Assembly: GCF_000472925.1 (NCBI RefSeq)
Contig: NZ_AXAS01000050.1
Coordinates: 1 to 64,000 of the forward strand
Reading direction: 5' to 3'
Length of the DNA stretch: 64,000 nt
Source of the DNA: Bradyrhizobium sp. Ec3.3
GTDB taxonomy: Bacteria > Pseudomonadota > Alphaproteobacteria > Rhizobiales > Xanthobacteraceae
A model generated the notes under the pieces. It had not been told where the DNA came from and ran no database searches. It saw only the letters and a list, made by a program, of their open reading frames with translations. Made by a program: the position numbers and the translations under genes. Below, one piece after another: positions 32,885-42,309 of the stretch (the stretch's first letter is position 1; each line of letters begins with the position of its first letter).

Positions 32885-34177
32885 TTAAGCGCCCGCGCGA
32901 TGGTGCGGCTGGAACAGCCGGCCCTTCTCCACCACGGCGACGACCGCGAGCGCGGCCAGCGTGCACAGGAAGAAGCCGGTCGAGAACGGCAGCAACGTTC
33001 CGTCAAAACTCTGGCCGATCGTCATGCCGACGACGATGCCGAACAGCGTCGTGATCGAGCCGTAGAGCGAGGACGCTGTGCCGGCGATGTGGCCCTGCGG
33101 CTCCATCGCGAGCGCGGTGAAGTTGGCGATCATCATGCCGAACGAGAACATCATCAGCGCCGAAAGCACCATGAACAGCCACAGCGGCAGCACGTGCAGG
33201 ATCGCGGTGAGCAGCATGAGGCCGGCAACGAGGGCATAGCCGACCAGCGCGCCATGCGAGATCAAGCGCATGCCGAGGCGGCCGACCAGCCGCGCATTGG
33301 CAAAGCCCGCAATGGCGGTGCCGGCCGCGATCGCCGCGAAGGCGAGCGGAAAATAATGGCCGAGATGGTAGATGCCGGTGAACACCTGCTGCGCGCAGAA
33401 CACGAAGGCGAACAGCGAGCCGATGACGAAGCCCGCGGCAACCGCGTAGCCGAGCGTCTGCCGGTTGGTCAGGGTCTGGCGGAAGGCGTCGAGCACGTCG
33501 CGCGGCGCCAAGGACTTGCGCTCGCTCTCGGGCAAGGTCTCCGGCAGCCGCAGCACGGTCCAGCCGAGCGCCAGGAGGCCGTAGGCCATCAGCACGATGA
33601 AGATGCCGCGCCAATGCGTCACCAGCAGCACCGCTTGTCCAAATGACGGCGCGATCACGGGCACGGCGATGAATACCATCATTGCCAGCGACATCACGCT
33701 CGCCATGCGCCGGCCGACATAGCAATCGCGCACGATCGAGGTCGCGATCACCCGCGTTGCCGAGGTGCCGAGCCCTTGCAGCGCGCGCGCCAGCAGCAGC
33801 GTCTCGAACGAGGGCGCCGCGACCGCGAGCACGCTGGCGATCGCATAGACCGTCATGCCGCCGAGCAGCACCGGCCGCCGGCCGAACCGGTCCGACAACG
33901 GCCCCATCACGAACTGCCCCGCGCCGAACCCGATCAGGAAGGTCGACAGCACGAGCTGGAGATGATTGGCGACGGGAATGTGGAAAGCCGCCCCGATGTT
34001 CGGCAGCGCGGGCAGCATCATGTCCATCGCGAGCGGATTCAGCGCCATGATGGCGGCGATCACGATCACGAATTCCGGAAACCCCATCGGGCGGTGTCCC
34101 GAGGACACCCAACTGTCGGCATTGACGTCGGACAAGGAAGCTACCTCTACATTTGCAGAGGCTGTCTTAGTAGGCAT
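32885..34177 (-). CDS. Multidrug MFS transporter, Bcr/CflA family
   Basis: A 430-residue proton-driven drug exporter of the DHA1 group. After an N-terminal tail, 12 helices start at EFVIVIAAIMALNPLAMDMMLPALP, whose D-x-x-LPALP motif marks Bcr/CflA. The MFS loop motif GPLSDRFGRRPVLLGGM lies near residue 95, and motif C-like RALQGLGTSATRVIATSIVRD near 135. Start at 34177 (MPTKTASANVEVAS); a longer frame to 34234 is less likely. Substrate unknown; homologues export bicyclomycin, sulfonamides or cysteine. It stands alone apart from the small gene downstream. Confidence 0.93.
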   Translation of the reverse strand: MPTKTASANVEVASLSDVNADSWVSSGHRPMGFPEFVIVIAAIMALNPLAMDMMLPALPNIGAAFHIPVANHLQLVLSTFLIGFGAGQFVMGPLSDRFGRRPVLLGGMTVYAIASVLAVAAPSFETLLLARALQGLGTSATRVIATSIVRDCYVGRRMASVMSLAMMVFIAVPVIAPSFGQAVLLVTHWRGIFIVLMAYGLLALGWTVLRLPETLPESERKSLAPRDVLDAFRQTLTNRQTLGYAVAAGFVIGSLFAFVFCAQQVFTGIYHLGHYFPLAFAAIAAGTAIAGFANARLVGRLGMRLISHGALVGYALVAGLMLLTAILHVLPLWLFMVLSALMMFSFGMMIANFTALAMEPQGHIAGTASSLYGSITTLFGIVVGMTIGQSFDGTLLPFSTGFFLCTLAALAVVAVVEKGRLFQPHHRAGA

Positions 34178-34803
34178 GCTGCGTTGCACAACCCACATTT
34201 GGGGATGGCAGGTAGGCGGGCAGGAATCCGGCAAGAATTGGCGCCGCTTGGAGATGGTGAATTGGGCCGGGCGACCTAGGCTGCCAAATGGTGCCGCGCT
34301 ATGGGCGCTAACGCCTTATCAGGAAGAGACCCACAGTTTTCGGTCTGTCCGAAATCGCCGAGCTCGGAGCTTCCGTGCGAGCTGCAGCTTCATTCGAGTT
34401 GGCCGGCCGCACCCATTCGGGCTCCACATAGCCCTTCCAGCTGCGCGCCTGTTCGCGTCGTTCGCGAGAAAGATGATCGCATGTGACGCACTTCACACCT
34501 GAGCCATCACGGTCTCGTCACGCGAGTGGCGTGTGGCAGTTGTGAAGTAGTAAATATACAATCTAGCCACAGTTCCATTTGCTCAATCCTTCATCGGCAA
34601 ACACCGCAAAGGTCGCGCGCGCGATCACGTGTTGCATCAAATCGACGCGTCACGTGCGCCGCGTTGAACCGGACGGATGGCTAAAAGACCAATTTGCAAC
34701 TGGAGGGCGATCTGCCGCCAGCCGCTGCGCAATGGATTTATGGGGGCGTGGCGCGACGATAACGCGAATTGATTCAAAACAGCCATTTTGAAGGAGCGTT
34801 GAA
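34178..34803. other. 626-base stretch without a gene
   Basis: No supported coding frame. The only clear signal is the AAGGAGCG ribosome binding site before the peroxidase ATG at 34804. Base composition is somewhat more AT-rich than the flanks (for example around 34540-34600), as expected for a divergent promoter region. Confidence 0.6.
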
Positions 34804-36399
34804 ATGTCGAACATGAAAATGAAAAGCGACCAGTTGCAGGGCGGACATGGCGGGCAGGGTTCCGATGAAGCGAGCTTCATGCGCCTGTTGAAGCGCGACA
34901 CGTATCAATCGTTGCAGCTCTCCGATCCCGACACGATCGTGAGCATCATCGCCAAGGCGATCGACCAGGGCCTCGACGATGCCTCCGATACGCCGGACGA
35001 CGAGGAAAATCCCTTCGTGCCCGCGGCCTACACCTATCTCGGCCAGTTCATCGACCATGACCTGACCTTCGACACGCGCTCGACGCTCGCAACGCTCCCG
35101 CCAGGCCTGTCGAGCTTCCCCAACGACGTGCGCACGCCGCGGCTCGACATGGATTGCCTCTACGGCCTCGGGCCGTCCGCATCGCCCTTCATGTATGACG
35201 AGGACGGGCGGCTCGCGACCAACATGGATCGGCCTTACGACCTGCCGCGTTCGACGATCTACTATAAGCCTGATGATGCCGGCAGCCATCGCGCCATCAT
35301 CGGCGATCCCCGCAATGACGAGAACTCCATCGTCTGCCAGCTTCAGCTCGCCTTCATCCACTTCCACAATGCGATGATCGCGTTCTTCAAGTCGCAGGGC
35401 CTGACCGGACAAACGCTGTTCCAGACGGCGCAGCAGGAGGTCCGCTTCACCTACCAGACGATCATCGTCACCGACCTCCTCAAGCGCATCGTGCAGAAGC
35501 CGGTCTATGACAGCTTCGTCCAGGACCGGGCAGCCAACGGCGATGAGGCCTACAAGCTCTACAAGAAGGGCGATCGCACCGCGCTGCCGCTGGAATTCAC
35601 GGGGGCTGCCTATCGCTACGGCCATTCGGCCATCCGCAACGCCTACCGGCTCAACGAGAATTTCCAGCGCCGCATCTTCGATGGCGCCGACAACGCCGCC
35701 GAAAGCCTGGTCGGCTTCGGCGACCTGCCGGAGAGTCACCGCATCGACTGGTCGCTGTTCGTCACTGATCAGCTCGCGCCGGGTACCAAGGGCGACAACC
35801 CCTCACAGGTCGGCGGCGTGGACGTCGGGCCCGACAAACACCGCCTGCAATACAGCTACAAGATCGACACCAGCCTCGTGAATCCGCTCCTGGTGTTGCC
35901 GCCGCGGATCGGTGGACAGGACATGCTGTTCCGCTCGCTCGCGGCGCGCAACCTCAAGCGCGGCTATAATTTCTCGCTGCCCTCGGGCCAGGATGTCGCC
36001 GCAGTGCTCGGCGTGAGCAGCCAGCCGCCTCTGGTATTCGGCGAGCGCCTCTTGTCGTTCAAGGACATGCCAGAAATGCCAAGTGCGGACGCAAGCAAGC
36101 TAGAAGACAGCACACCGCTCTGGCTCTACGTGCTGGCCGAAGCCCAGGCCTGCCTCGCCAAGGCCGACGGCACGTTCGACATGAAGATCGAGGACGGCGT
36201 CAAGGTCGCCGACAAGGATTCCAACGCCGGCACCCAGCTCGGCCCGGTCGGCGGCCGCATCGTGCTCGAAGTCTTCTTCGGCATCCTCGACGACGACCAG
36301 AGCTCTGTCGCCAATGCCAGCGGCTGGACCTCGGTCATCAAGCCCAACGCGCCCACCATCACGCTGTGGGACATGCTGCGGTATATCGGCGAGGTCTGA
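34804..36399 (+). CDS. Animal-type heme peroxidase (bacterial)
   Basis: A 531-residue protein of the peroxidase-cyclooxygenase superfamily. The distal histidine motif AYTYLGQFIDHDLTFD places His85, with Asp86 as a likely heme-ester residue; FTYQTIIVTDLLKRIV near 216-230 includes the conserved helix, and AAYRYGHSAIRNAYRL near 269-284 has the proximal histidine His274. No obvious signal peptide, so either cytoplasmic or exported by a non-classical route. Such enzymes oxidise halides or phenols with H2O2. Good AAGGAG site 7 bases upstream. It stands alone, with a tRNA gene downstream on the other strand. Confidence 0.92.
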   Translation: MSNMKMKSDQLQGGHGGQGSDEASFMRLLKRDTYQSLQLSDPDTIVSIIAKAIDQGLDDASDTPDDEENPFVPAAYTYLGQFIDHDLTFDTRSTLATLPPGLSSFPNDVRTPRLDMDCLYGLGPSASPFMYDEDGRLATNMDRPYDLPRSTIYYKPDDAGSHRAIIGDPRNDENSIVCQLQLAFIHFHNAMIAFFKSQGLTGQTLFQTAQQEVRFTYQTIIVTDLLKRIVQKPVYDSFVQDRAANGDEAYKLYKKGDRTALPLEFTGAAYRYGHSAIRNAYRLNENFQRRIFDGADNAAESLVGFGDLPESHRIDWSLFVTDQLAPGTKGDNPSQVGGVDVGPDKHRLQYSYKIDTSLVNPLLVLPPRIGGQDMLFRSLAARNLKRGYNFSLPSGQDVAAVLGVSSQPPLVFGERLLSFKDMPEMPSADASKLEDSTPLWLYVLAEAQACLAKADGTFDMKIEDGVKVADKDSNAGTQLGPVGGRIVLEVFFGILDDDQSSVANASGWTSVIKPNAPTITLWDMLRYIGEV

Positions 36400-36481
36400 G
36401 GACGGCGCGCCTGACGAGAACGCGAGAGACAAGGGCCTGGTGCGCCGCGCCGGGCCTTTGGCATCGGAAGTGCGCCTGTGA

Positions 36482-36570
36482 TGGTGCGGGCAGCCGGGGT
36501 CGAACCGGCACAGCGCTTGCGCACCGAGGGATTTTAAGTCCCTTGCGTCTACCAATTCCGCCATGCCCGC
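36482..36570 (-). tRNA. tRNA-Leu (UAA)
   Basis: The minus strand begins GCGGGCATGGCGGAATTGGT (acceptor and D arm), has anticodon loop CTTAAAA (anticodon UAA) in stem GGGA/TCCC, a long variable arm GGTGCGCAAGCGC and T arm GGTTCGACCCC, ending TGCCCGC-A with CCA encoded. All class II leucine tRNA features are present. Confidence 0.95.
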
Positions 36571-36782
36571 TTGATCCAACGGGATCAAACACTTAAAGCC
36601 CTTGCTGGCCGCCTGGCTTGGGACCCGGACGGGGCGAGGGGTGCCCTTCCTTAAGCGAGCCGGCCGCACAAGGCAAAGCCTCAATCCGCTCAAGCCTCAA
36701 TCCGGGATATGAGGCCAAGCCTCAATCCGGACATCTCTGGCTGCTTTAGGCAATGTCAATCTACGGGGACTACCAATCCGGC

Positions 36783-37229
36783 ATGTCTGTTTCGATTCTG
36801 AACCGCCGCCGTCGCGCGTTTGCGCTGGTCGCGCTGCTGTCGCTGGGCGCTGTGCTCTCCGGCTGTGCCGGCGTGAGCGACGCCATCAGCCCGGCCTTCG
36901 TCGATCCCGGCAAATACGAGCTCTGGGACTGCAAGCAGCTCGGCCCCGAGCGCAAGAGCCTCGCCAAGCGCGTCGAGGACCTGGAGAAGCTGATGGCGAA
37001 GGCGGAGACGGGCACCGGCGGCGCGGTGGTCTCGGAGTTGGCCTACCGCAACGACTATATCTCCCTGCGCGGGCAGCAGAAGCTTGTGGAAGAGAACTGG
37101 CGCCGCAACAAGTGCCGCGACAGCGACATGGAGCCGACGCCCCCGCCAGCGCCGCCCGTGCCTCCGACCGCCGCCAAGCCTGGGGCAAAGCCGGCGCCTG
37201 GCGCGAAGTCCGGCAGCGCCGTTCACTGA
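36783..37229 (+). CDS. Lipoprotein with proline/alanine-rich tail
   Basis: A 148-residue protein with a lipoprotein signal: NRRRRAFALVALLSLGAVLSGC, lipobox LSGC, so lipidated at Cys28 and anchored to the membrane. The mature part has two Cys (WDCKQLGP, NKCRDSD) and a helical EDLEKLMAKAETGTGG stretch; the tail is Pro/Ala/Lys-rich (PPPAPPVPP, then KPGAKPAPGAKS) and may span the wall. The start at 36783 keeps a normal signal peptide length; ATG 36753 is in frame with a weak site. Function unknown. It converges on the monooxygenase gene. Confidence 0.78.
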   Translation: MSVSILNRRRRAFALVALLSLGAVLSGCAGVSDAISPAFVDPGKYELWDCKQLGPERKSLAKRVEDLEKLMAKAETGTGGAVVSELAYRNDYISLRGQQKLVEENWRRNKCRDSDMEPTPPPAPPVPPTAAKPGAKPAPGAKSGSAVH

Positions 37230-37244
37230 AGTCAGCGTCGCGTT

Positions 37245-38447
37245 TCACGCGCGCCAGCGATAGATCCAGTCCTGCCGCGCCAGCATGCGCTCCGGCCCGA
37301 GCGTGCGGATCGCAAGATCGCGCGCCAGCGCGAGAGGGCCTGCGAGGTGGTAGATGCGGCCCTGCTGCCGCGCGGTCCGCTGCACGCGCTTCACGCGGTT
37401 CTCGCGCGCCCGGCCATAACGCGCCAGCGCGGCGGCGATACTGGCTGCGCTCTCGGTGGCGTTGCCGCTCAGGTGCTCGGCGAGCACGGCCGCGTCCTCG
37501 ATCGCCATTCCTGCTCCCTGCGCGGCGAAGGGCAGCATCGCATGCACGGCGTCGCCGACCAGCGCAATCGCGCCTTTGCTCCACGCGACGCCCTCGGGCA
37601 GCGTGAACAGCGCCCATTTGCGCCAGCTGTCGACCGCGGTGAGCATCATCCGCGCCGGGCCTGGCCAGCGTGGCGCCGCGAAGGCGTCCATCACCTCGCG
37701 GTGATCGCCGGGCGTGCTCCAGCCCGGCCTGTTCCAGGTGCCGGGCACGATCGCCACGACGTTGATCTGGCGTCCGCCTGCGATCGGATAGGCGACGAGA
37801 TGGGCGTTCGGCCCCATCCAGAGCTGCACGCGGCGCGAGGTATACTCCTTCGGCAGCTGCGTCGCCTCGAACGTGCCGCGCCAGGCGATCAGGCCGGAGA
37901 AGCGCGGTGCGACGTCCGGAAACAGATGCTGGCGTACTGTAGACCAGACGCCGTCGGCGCCGATCAGCGCGCTTGCCACTTCGCTCCGGCGCAACGTGCC
38001 GCTGCGATAGACGACGGAGAGTCCCTTGGCGTGCGCGGCGACGTCCTCGAAAGTCCCACCCAGCCGCAAATCGATATCAGGATGGTCAGCGACCGCGGCG
38101 GCGAGTGCTGCCTGCAGATCGGCCCGGTGCACCACCCAATAGGGAGCGCCGGCGCGCTCGGCGGCCGCCGCACCCAGCGGCAGGCGCATCAGCTCGCCGC
38201 CGGCGCGCGTGCTCATGATGCTGACCGCCTCCGGCGTCACCGCGCGCGAGCCGAGCCGGTCCTGCAGCCCGAGGTCGACCAGGATGCGGCTCGCATTGGG
38301 CGACAATTGCAGGCCGGCGCCGACTTCCTCCAGCCGCTCGGTCTTCTCCAGCACGACGACGCGAAAGCCCTTGGCGGCAAGCGCGAGCGCGGCCGTCAAT
38401 CCTCCGATTCCGGCACCGGCAATGATGATCGTTCGGGAGACAGCCAC
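37245..38447 (-). CDS. FAD-dependent aromatic monooxygenase (salicylate hydroxylase-like)
   Basis: A 400-residue class A flavoprotein monooxygenase. The FAD dinucleotide motif GAGIGGLTAALALAAKG starts at residue 11, the DG motif in SALIGADGVWSTVR near 163 and the GD motif ALVGDAVHAMLPFAAQGAGMAIEDA near 290. These enzymes hydroxylate phenolic acids with NAD(P)H and O2; nearest types are salicylate and 3-hydroxybenzoate 6-hydroxylases. No aromatic-degradation genes surround it, so the substrate is open. The zf-CHCC gene lies 20 bases upstream and may be co-transcribed. Confidence 0.9.
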   Translation of the reverse strand: MAVSRTIIIAGAGIGGLTAALALAAKGFRVVVLEKTERLEEVGAGLQLSPNASRILVDLGLQDRLGSRAVTPEAVSIMSTRAGGELMRLPLGAAAAERAGAPYWVVHRADLQAALAAAVADHPDIDLRLGGTFEDVAAHAKGLSVVYRSGTLRRSEVASALIGADGVWSTVRQHLFPDVAPRFSGLIAWRGTFEATQLPKEYTSRRVQLWMGPNAHLVAYPIAGGRQINVVAIVPGTWNRPGWSTPGDHREVMDAFAAPRWPGPARMMLTAVDSWRKWALFTLPEGVAWSKGAIALVGDAVHAMLPFAAQGAGMAIEDAAVLAEHLSGNATESAASIAAALARYGRARENRVKRVQRTARQQGRIYHLAGPLALARDLAIRTLGPERMLARQDWIYRWRA

Positions 38448-38467
38448 CCCTTAGCGGATGCCGCCGG

Positions 38468-38713
38468 TCAGGCCACCTTGTCCTTCAGCACGCATTCGGG
38501 CGGGCGCGCCTCGCCGGCCTTCAGGTCGGTCGCGAGTCGGTACAGCGTGGAGCAATAGGGGCAGATGATCTCGTTGTCGTTGCCGAGATCAAGGAAGACG
38601 TGCGGATGGTCGAACGGAGGGTTGGCGCCGACGCACATGAACTCCTGCGAGCCAATTTCGATGACGGGGACACCGGCATCGTTGTGGAAGTGCGGGACGA
38701 CATGGTCGGACAT
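38468..38713 (-). CDS. zf-CHCC zinc-finger protein (NDUFS6-like)
   Basis: An 81-residue protein of the zf-CHCC family. The conserved core is QEFMCVGANPPFDHPHVFLD and NEIICPYCSTLYRLA: Cys27, His about 41 and Cys51/Cys54 are the expected zinc ligands. The family is related to the complex I subunit NDUFS6 and is widespread in alphaproteobacteria, where complex I association has been reported. It is 20 bases ahead of the monooxygenase gene. Confidence 0.9.
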   Translation of the reverse strand: MSDHVVPHFHNDAGVPVIEIGSQEFMCVGANPPFDHPHVFLDLGNDNEIICPYCSTLYRLATDLKAGEARPPECVLKDKVA

Positions 38714-39015
38714 CGGAACTCATCCTGGAGTGGCAATGGCGGCAGACACAATCAAAACTGACGCGGCATCTTTGAACGCCGCGGACCATACTGGTGGGTG
38801 CAGATGATTGCTAGCCCAGTGGAACCAAAAGGTTGCAACTGCCCCATGCTCATTTGCTCATGCAAATTCGACACAATCTTGTCGCTTCAGAGAAGCCCTT
38901 CTTTCGTCGGGGCCGTTGTGTCGCAAATCTGGCATACTATGTCTGTGGACGAACGAAAATCCGGGCGGCAGGCGAATTCCCAAACGAATTTCCAGGCAGG
39001 CATCCAGGCTTGAGC
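38714..39015. other. About 300 bases without a gene
   Basis: Divergent promoter region between the zf-CHCC gene and the membrane protein gene. I see no clear hairpin, repeat or coding frame; composition is less GC-rich than the flanks. Confidence 0.5.
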
Positions 39016-40155
39016 ATGAAGTGGCTGCGAATCAGCACCGCGTTGACCACCCTCGTGGCATGCAGCGTTGTACTCGTGCAGGTCGTGCCACGTGCGCGCG
39101 AGGCGGGTGCTGTTCTGGCGGCGAAAGACGATCCGGCCGTGCTGTCGGAGCTGAAGCTTGATTCCCTTCTGGGCAAGAATACACCGGGCGAGAACGCCGC
39201 GCTTGTTCAGGACAATATCGAAGCGGCGCTCGCAGCCCGCGACGCCGATCTTGCGAACAGCTTCGTCGAGCTCGCGCGCGATCGCAGCATCGCGCTGCCT
39301 GACGACCTCTTGAGCCGGGTCAACGACGCCGTGCGGGAGGAAAACTCCACCTCGCATTTCGCCAAACGTTTTGCCACCGGTCTCGTCACCGGCAATGCCG
39401 ACGACGTCGCGAGCCTTTCCGGGACGGTGGCCGGCGATCTCTTCGTGATCGGTGATGTCAGGGACATCGTGCGCGAGGGCAAGCATCTGGCCATGGGCGA
39501 GGAGACCGACCGCCTCGTACTCGGGCTCGCCGCGGCAGGACTTGCGGTGACGGCGGCGACCTATGTCTCGGTCGGCGGTGCGGCGCCGGTGCGCGCCGGC
39601 CTGTCGCTGGTGAAGGACGCCCGCAAGGTCGGGCGGCTCGGCGAGGGGCTCGCGGCATGGGCCGGCCGCTCCGCGCGCGAGGTGGTGGACACGCCGATGC
39701 TCCAGAACGCGGTCGCCACCGGTTCGGTGCTGCGGCCGGGCGAAACCGCGAGCGCGATCAAGGCCGCTTTCCGGGCCGAAAAGGCTGGCGCACTGGTCAG
39801 GCTCGGCAAGGACGTTGCCCGCGTTACCGAAAAGGCGGGCACCCGCGGCGCGCTCGATACGCTGCGCGTCGCCGAGGGGCCGAAGGACGTTGCGCGTGCG
39901 GCGCGGCTCGCCGAGGCCCAAGGCGGCAAGACCCGCGCGATCATGAAGCTGCTCGGCCGCGGTGCGCTGCTACTTGCGACCGGTGCGTTCGATCTTGCAC
40001 TGTGGCTGTTCGGCGCGCTGGTGACACTGTTCGGCGTCCTGTCCTCGATCAAGGCCACCACCGAGCGGCTGACGCAGGCCTGGTGTGACCGCAGGCGGGC
40101 GCGGCGGCTGCGCCGGGCGCAACTTGCGCTGGCGGGCGGCGAAGCCGCGGCCTAA
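39016..40155 (+). CDS. Membrane-anchored protein of unknown function with pre-toxin-like segment
   Basis: A 379-residue protein, MKWLRISTALTTLVACSVVLVQ at the start as an uncleaved anchor or signal. Helical residues 35-130 precede a segment GDLFVIGDVRDIVREGKHLAMGEETDRLVLGLAAAG (about 140-175) that resembles the pattern GD-x-x-P-x-x-GD-x-x-D-x-x-x-G-K of pre-toxin domains in polymorphic toxins; this is only a visual likeness. A hydrophobic segment near the C-terminus (LLLATGAFDLALWLFGALVTLFGVL) gives a second anchor, followed by a basic tail. No named family assigned. The longer frame to 38833 has no supporting start site. Confidence 0.65.
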   Translation: MKWLRISTALTTLVACSVVLVQVVPRAREAGAVLAAKDDPAVLSELKLDSLLGKNTPGENAALVQDNIEAALAARDADLANSFVELARDRSIALPDDLLSRVNDAVREENSTSHFAKRFATGLVTGNADDVASLSGTVAGDLFVIGDVRDIVREGKHLAMGEETDRLVLGLAAAGLAVTAATYVSVGGAAPVRAGLSLVKDARKVGRLGEGLAAWAGRSAREVVDTPMLQNAVATGSVLRPGETASAIKAAFRAEKAGALVRLGKDVARVTEKAGTRGALDTLRVAEGPKDVARAARLAEAQGGKTRAIMKLLGRGALLLATGAFDLALWLFGALVTLFGVLSSIKATTERLTQAWCDRRRARRLRRAQLALAGGEAAA

Positions 40156-40185
40156 TATCACCCTCTCCCCAACAGACGCGGACTT

Positions 40186-40947
40186 ATGTTGATGCCGAGC
40201 TTTCACAACGGCGCAGTCGAAATTGCCTATCTCGACGAAGGCGAGGGTGACCCGATCATCCTGGTGCACGGCTTTGCCTCGAGCAAGAACGTGAACTGGG
40301 TCTATCCGACCTGGGTCTCGGAATTGCGCAAGAACGGCCGCCGCGTGCTTGCGCTGGACAATCGTGGCCATGGCGAGAGCGCAAAACTCTACGATCCCGC
40401 GCAATATTCCATTCCGGTCATGGCCGGCGACGTACTTGCGCTGATGGACCATCTCGGCATCCCGCAGGCCGACATGATGGGCTATTCGATGGGCGGGCGG
40501 ATGACAGCCTGGCTCGGGCTCAACGAGCCGCAGCGCCTGCGCTCGGCGATCCTCGGCGGCATCGGCATCGGCGGCCTGATCGAGGGCACCGGGCCCGGCG
40601 AGAACGTGGCCGAGGCGCTGGAAGCACCCTCGCTCGACGACGTCACCGATCCCGTCGGACGCACCTTTCGCGCGTTCGCCGATCAAACCCGCTCAGATCG
40701 CCAGGCGCTCGCCGCGTGCCTGCGCGGCACCCGCGATCTGATGAAGAGGGAGGAAGCCGCACGCATCGACGTGCCGGTCCTGATCGCCGTCGGCACCACC
40801 GACGATGTCGCGGGCTCAGCCTCAGAGTTGGGAAAGATCATTCCCGGTTCGGAAGTGCTTGATATCCCGAACCGCGATCACATGCGCGCGGTCGGTGACA
40901 AGGTCTACAAGACCGGCGTGATCGACTTCCTGTCACGCCGCGGCTGA
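40186..40947 (+). CDS. Alpha/beta hydrolase
   Basis: A 253-residue hydrolase: DPIILVHGFASSKNVNW (oxyanion HG near residue 28), LALDNRGHGESAKLYD, the nucleophile elbow MMGYSMGGRMTAWLGL (Ser near 103) and late NRDHMRAVGDKVYK with the catalytic His near 230. It looks cytoplasmic. The family covers esterases, haloperoxidase-like proteins and C-C hydrolases, so the substrate is unknown. Its last 15 bases overlap the 3' end of the converging membrane-protein gene. Confidence 0.9.
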   Translation: MLMPSFHNGAVEIAYLDEGEGDPIILVHGFASSKNVNWVYPTWVSELRKNGRRVLALDNRGHGESAKLYDPAQYSIPVMAGDVLALMDHLGIPQADMMGYSMGGRMTAWLGLNEPQRLRSAILGGIGIGGLIEGTGPGENVAEALEAPSLDDVTDPVGRTFRAFADQTRSDRQALAACLRGTRDLMKREEAARIDVPVLIAVGTTDDVAGSASELGKIIPGSEVLDIPNRDHMRAVGDKVYKTGVIDFLSRRG

Positions 40948-42309
40948 GGCGTCGTCTGCCGGCTCGTCGCTGCCGAAGGCGCGCGCCAGCGCCGTCAGCA
41001 CGACGAAGGTCGCAAGCCACACCATCCGTGCGCCGTAGCGGTCGTGGGGGCCGGAGATGACGGCGCAGATCAAGGCGTTGCCGAGCAGTGCCAGCGTCAC
41101 GGTCGTTGCGAGCAGCGTCAGATCATCGAGCCGTCGGCTTGCCAGCGCATGGCCGAGCAGGGCGAGGAGTGCCAGCATCGAGGCGAGCGCGACCGGCACG
41201 TGCAGCCAGTTGACGTAATCGAAATCAAGATTCCAGTTCTGCTGCCGCGCCGCGCGCATCGGGACGATCTGCGAGGGGATGTAGCGCTCGATGATGCCGT
41301 AGGTGTGGGGGATCCAGCCATTGGTGCCTTCGCCGGTCGCGACATGCAGCAATTGCTGGCCCATCGCACGGAGCGCTGCGCCCGCCTGCCAGGCCGGATA
41401 GTCGGCGAGCGAATGCACGACGATGTAGCTCATCTCGTCGTTCATCCCCTCGAAGCGGCCCAGCGTGTTGAACATGCTTTTGCCCCACAGAAACTCGTCC
41501 GCGGTCGCCGGCAATTCGTTGCGGTAGGGGCAGAGCTTGAAACTCTCGCGCGGGCAGTGATCGCCCAGAAACCTCGCCACGATGCCGTCCTGCATCATGC
41601 GGCCGAAAGCGACGCCATAGCCGCCCGGCGTCCAGGCCCATTGGCCCGACAGCGCGTGGTTCGCCATGATCAGCATGGCCCCGCCGGCGACGATCGTCAG
41701 GCTGCCTTGCGCAAGCCCTGCAAGGGGAAGGCGCTTGCCGAGCAGCGGCCGCACCAACCAGCCGGCGGCGCAAAGCCCGAACAGGACGCCGAGCGTCGCG
41801 CTGTGGGTCGCTGCGGCAAAGGCGGTGAAGGCGAACAGCGAGATTTTTTCGATGCCGGAGATCCGGTTGCCCGCGACCACCAGGATGAACAGCGACAGCA
41901 CCGAAAGCCCGGCGAAGATGTCGGTGAGCAGCATGCTGGCAAGCCACGGCAGCGCGGTCGACAGGATCAGGACCAGGCTGATCGCGACGAAGCGGGAGGT
42001 CTGCATCAGGCCGAGCACGCGGAGCGTCAGTTGCAGCAGCCACAGCGTTGCCAGCGACTGGACGGCGAGGTTGAGCCAGAAGCTCGAGCTCTCGCCCAAA
42101 TGCAGATAAAGCCCGAACACCGTCGAGCGGCTCGGGACCAGATAGCCCTCATACCAGCGCGCCAGATAGCCGCCAGTGTCCCACTGAAGCAGGGGGTATC
42201 CGTTCCAGAACGCCGGCGCGATCAGGAGGAGGGGCAGGGCGACGGCGACGAGCCGCAGCCACAAGGACCCTGCGGCGCGGGCGCGCAGAATGTCGGTCGT
42301 AATGCTCAA
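40933..42309 (-). CDS. Multi-spanning membrane protein of unknown function
   Basis: About 458 residues with 9-11 hydrophobic segments, for example LWLRLVAVALPLLLIAPAFW near the start. A conserved-looking YPLLQWDTGGYLARWYEGYLVPSRSTVFG loop after the first helix and a long periplasmic region around DHCPRESFKLCPYRNELP suggest a GT-C-like fold. I cannot assign it with certainty. TTG 42309 is chosen as start because GGAG lies 5 bases upstream; a frame to 42342 has no site. It converges on the hydrolase gene and is divergent from cysE. Confidence 0.75.
   Translation of the reverse strand: MSITTDILRARAAGSLWLRLVAVALPLLLIAPAFWNGYPLLQWDTGGYLARWYEGYLVPSRSTVFGLYLHLGESSSFWLNLAVQSLATLWLLQLTLRVLGLMQTSRFVAISLVLILSTALPWLASMLLTDIFAGLSVLSLFILVVAGNRISGIEKISLFAFTAFAAATHSATLGVLFGLCAAGWLVRPLLGKRLPLAGLAQGSLTIVAGGAMLIMANHALSGQWAWTPGGYGVAFGRMMQDGIVARFLGDHCPRESFKLCPYRNELPATADEFLWGKSMFNTLGRFEGMNDEMSYIVVHSLADYPAWQAGAALRAMGQQLLHVATGEGTNGWIPHTYGIIERYIPSQIVPMRAARQQNWNLDFDYVNWLHVPVALASMLALLALLGHALASRRLDDLTLLATTVTLALLGNALICAVISGPHDRYGARMVWLATFVVLTALARAFGSDEPADDASAAA

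Noticed and set aside
36482..36570. tRNA-Leu as an integration site of a genomic island
   Set aside because: No integrase, direct repeat of the tRNA end or island-like content is seen on either side.
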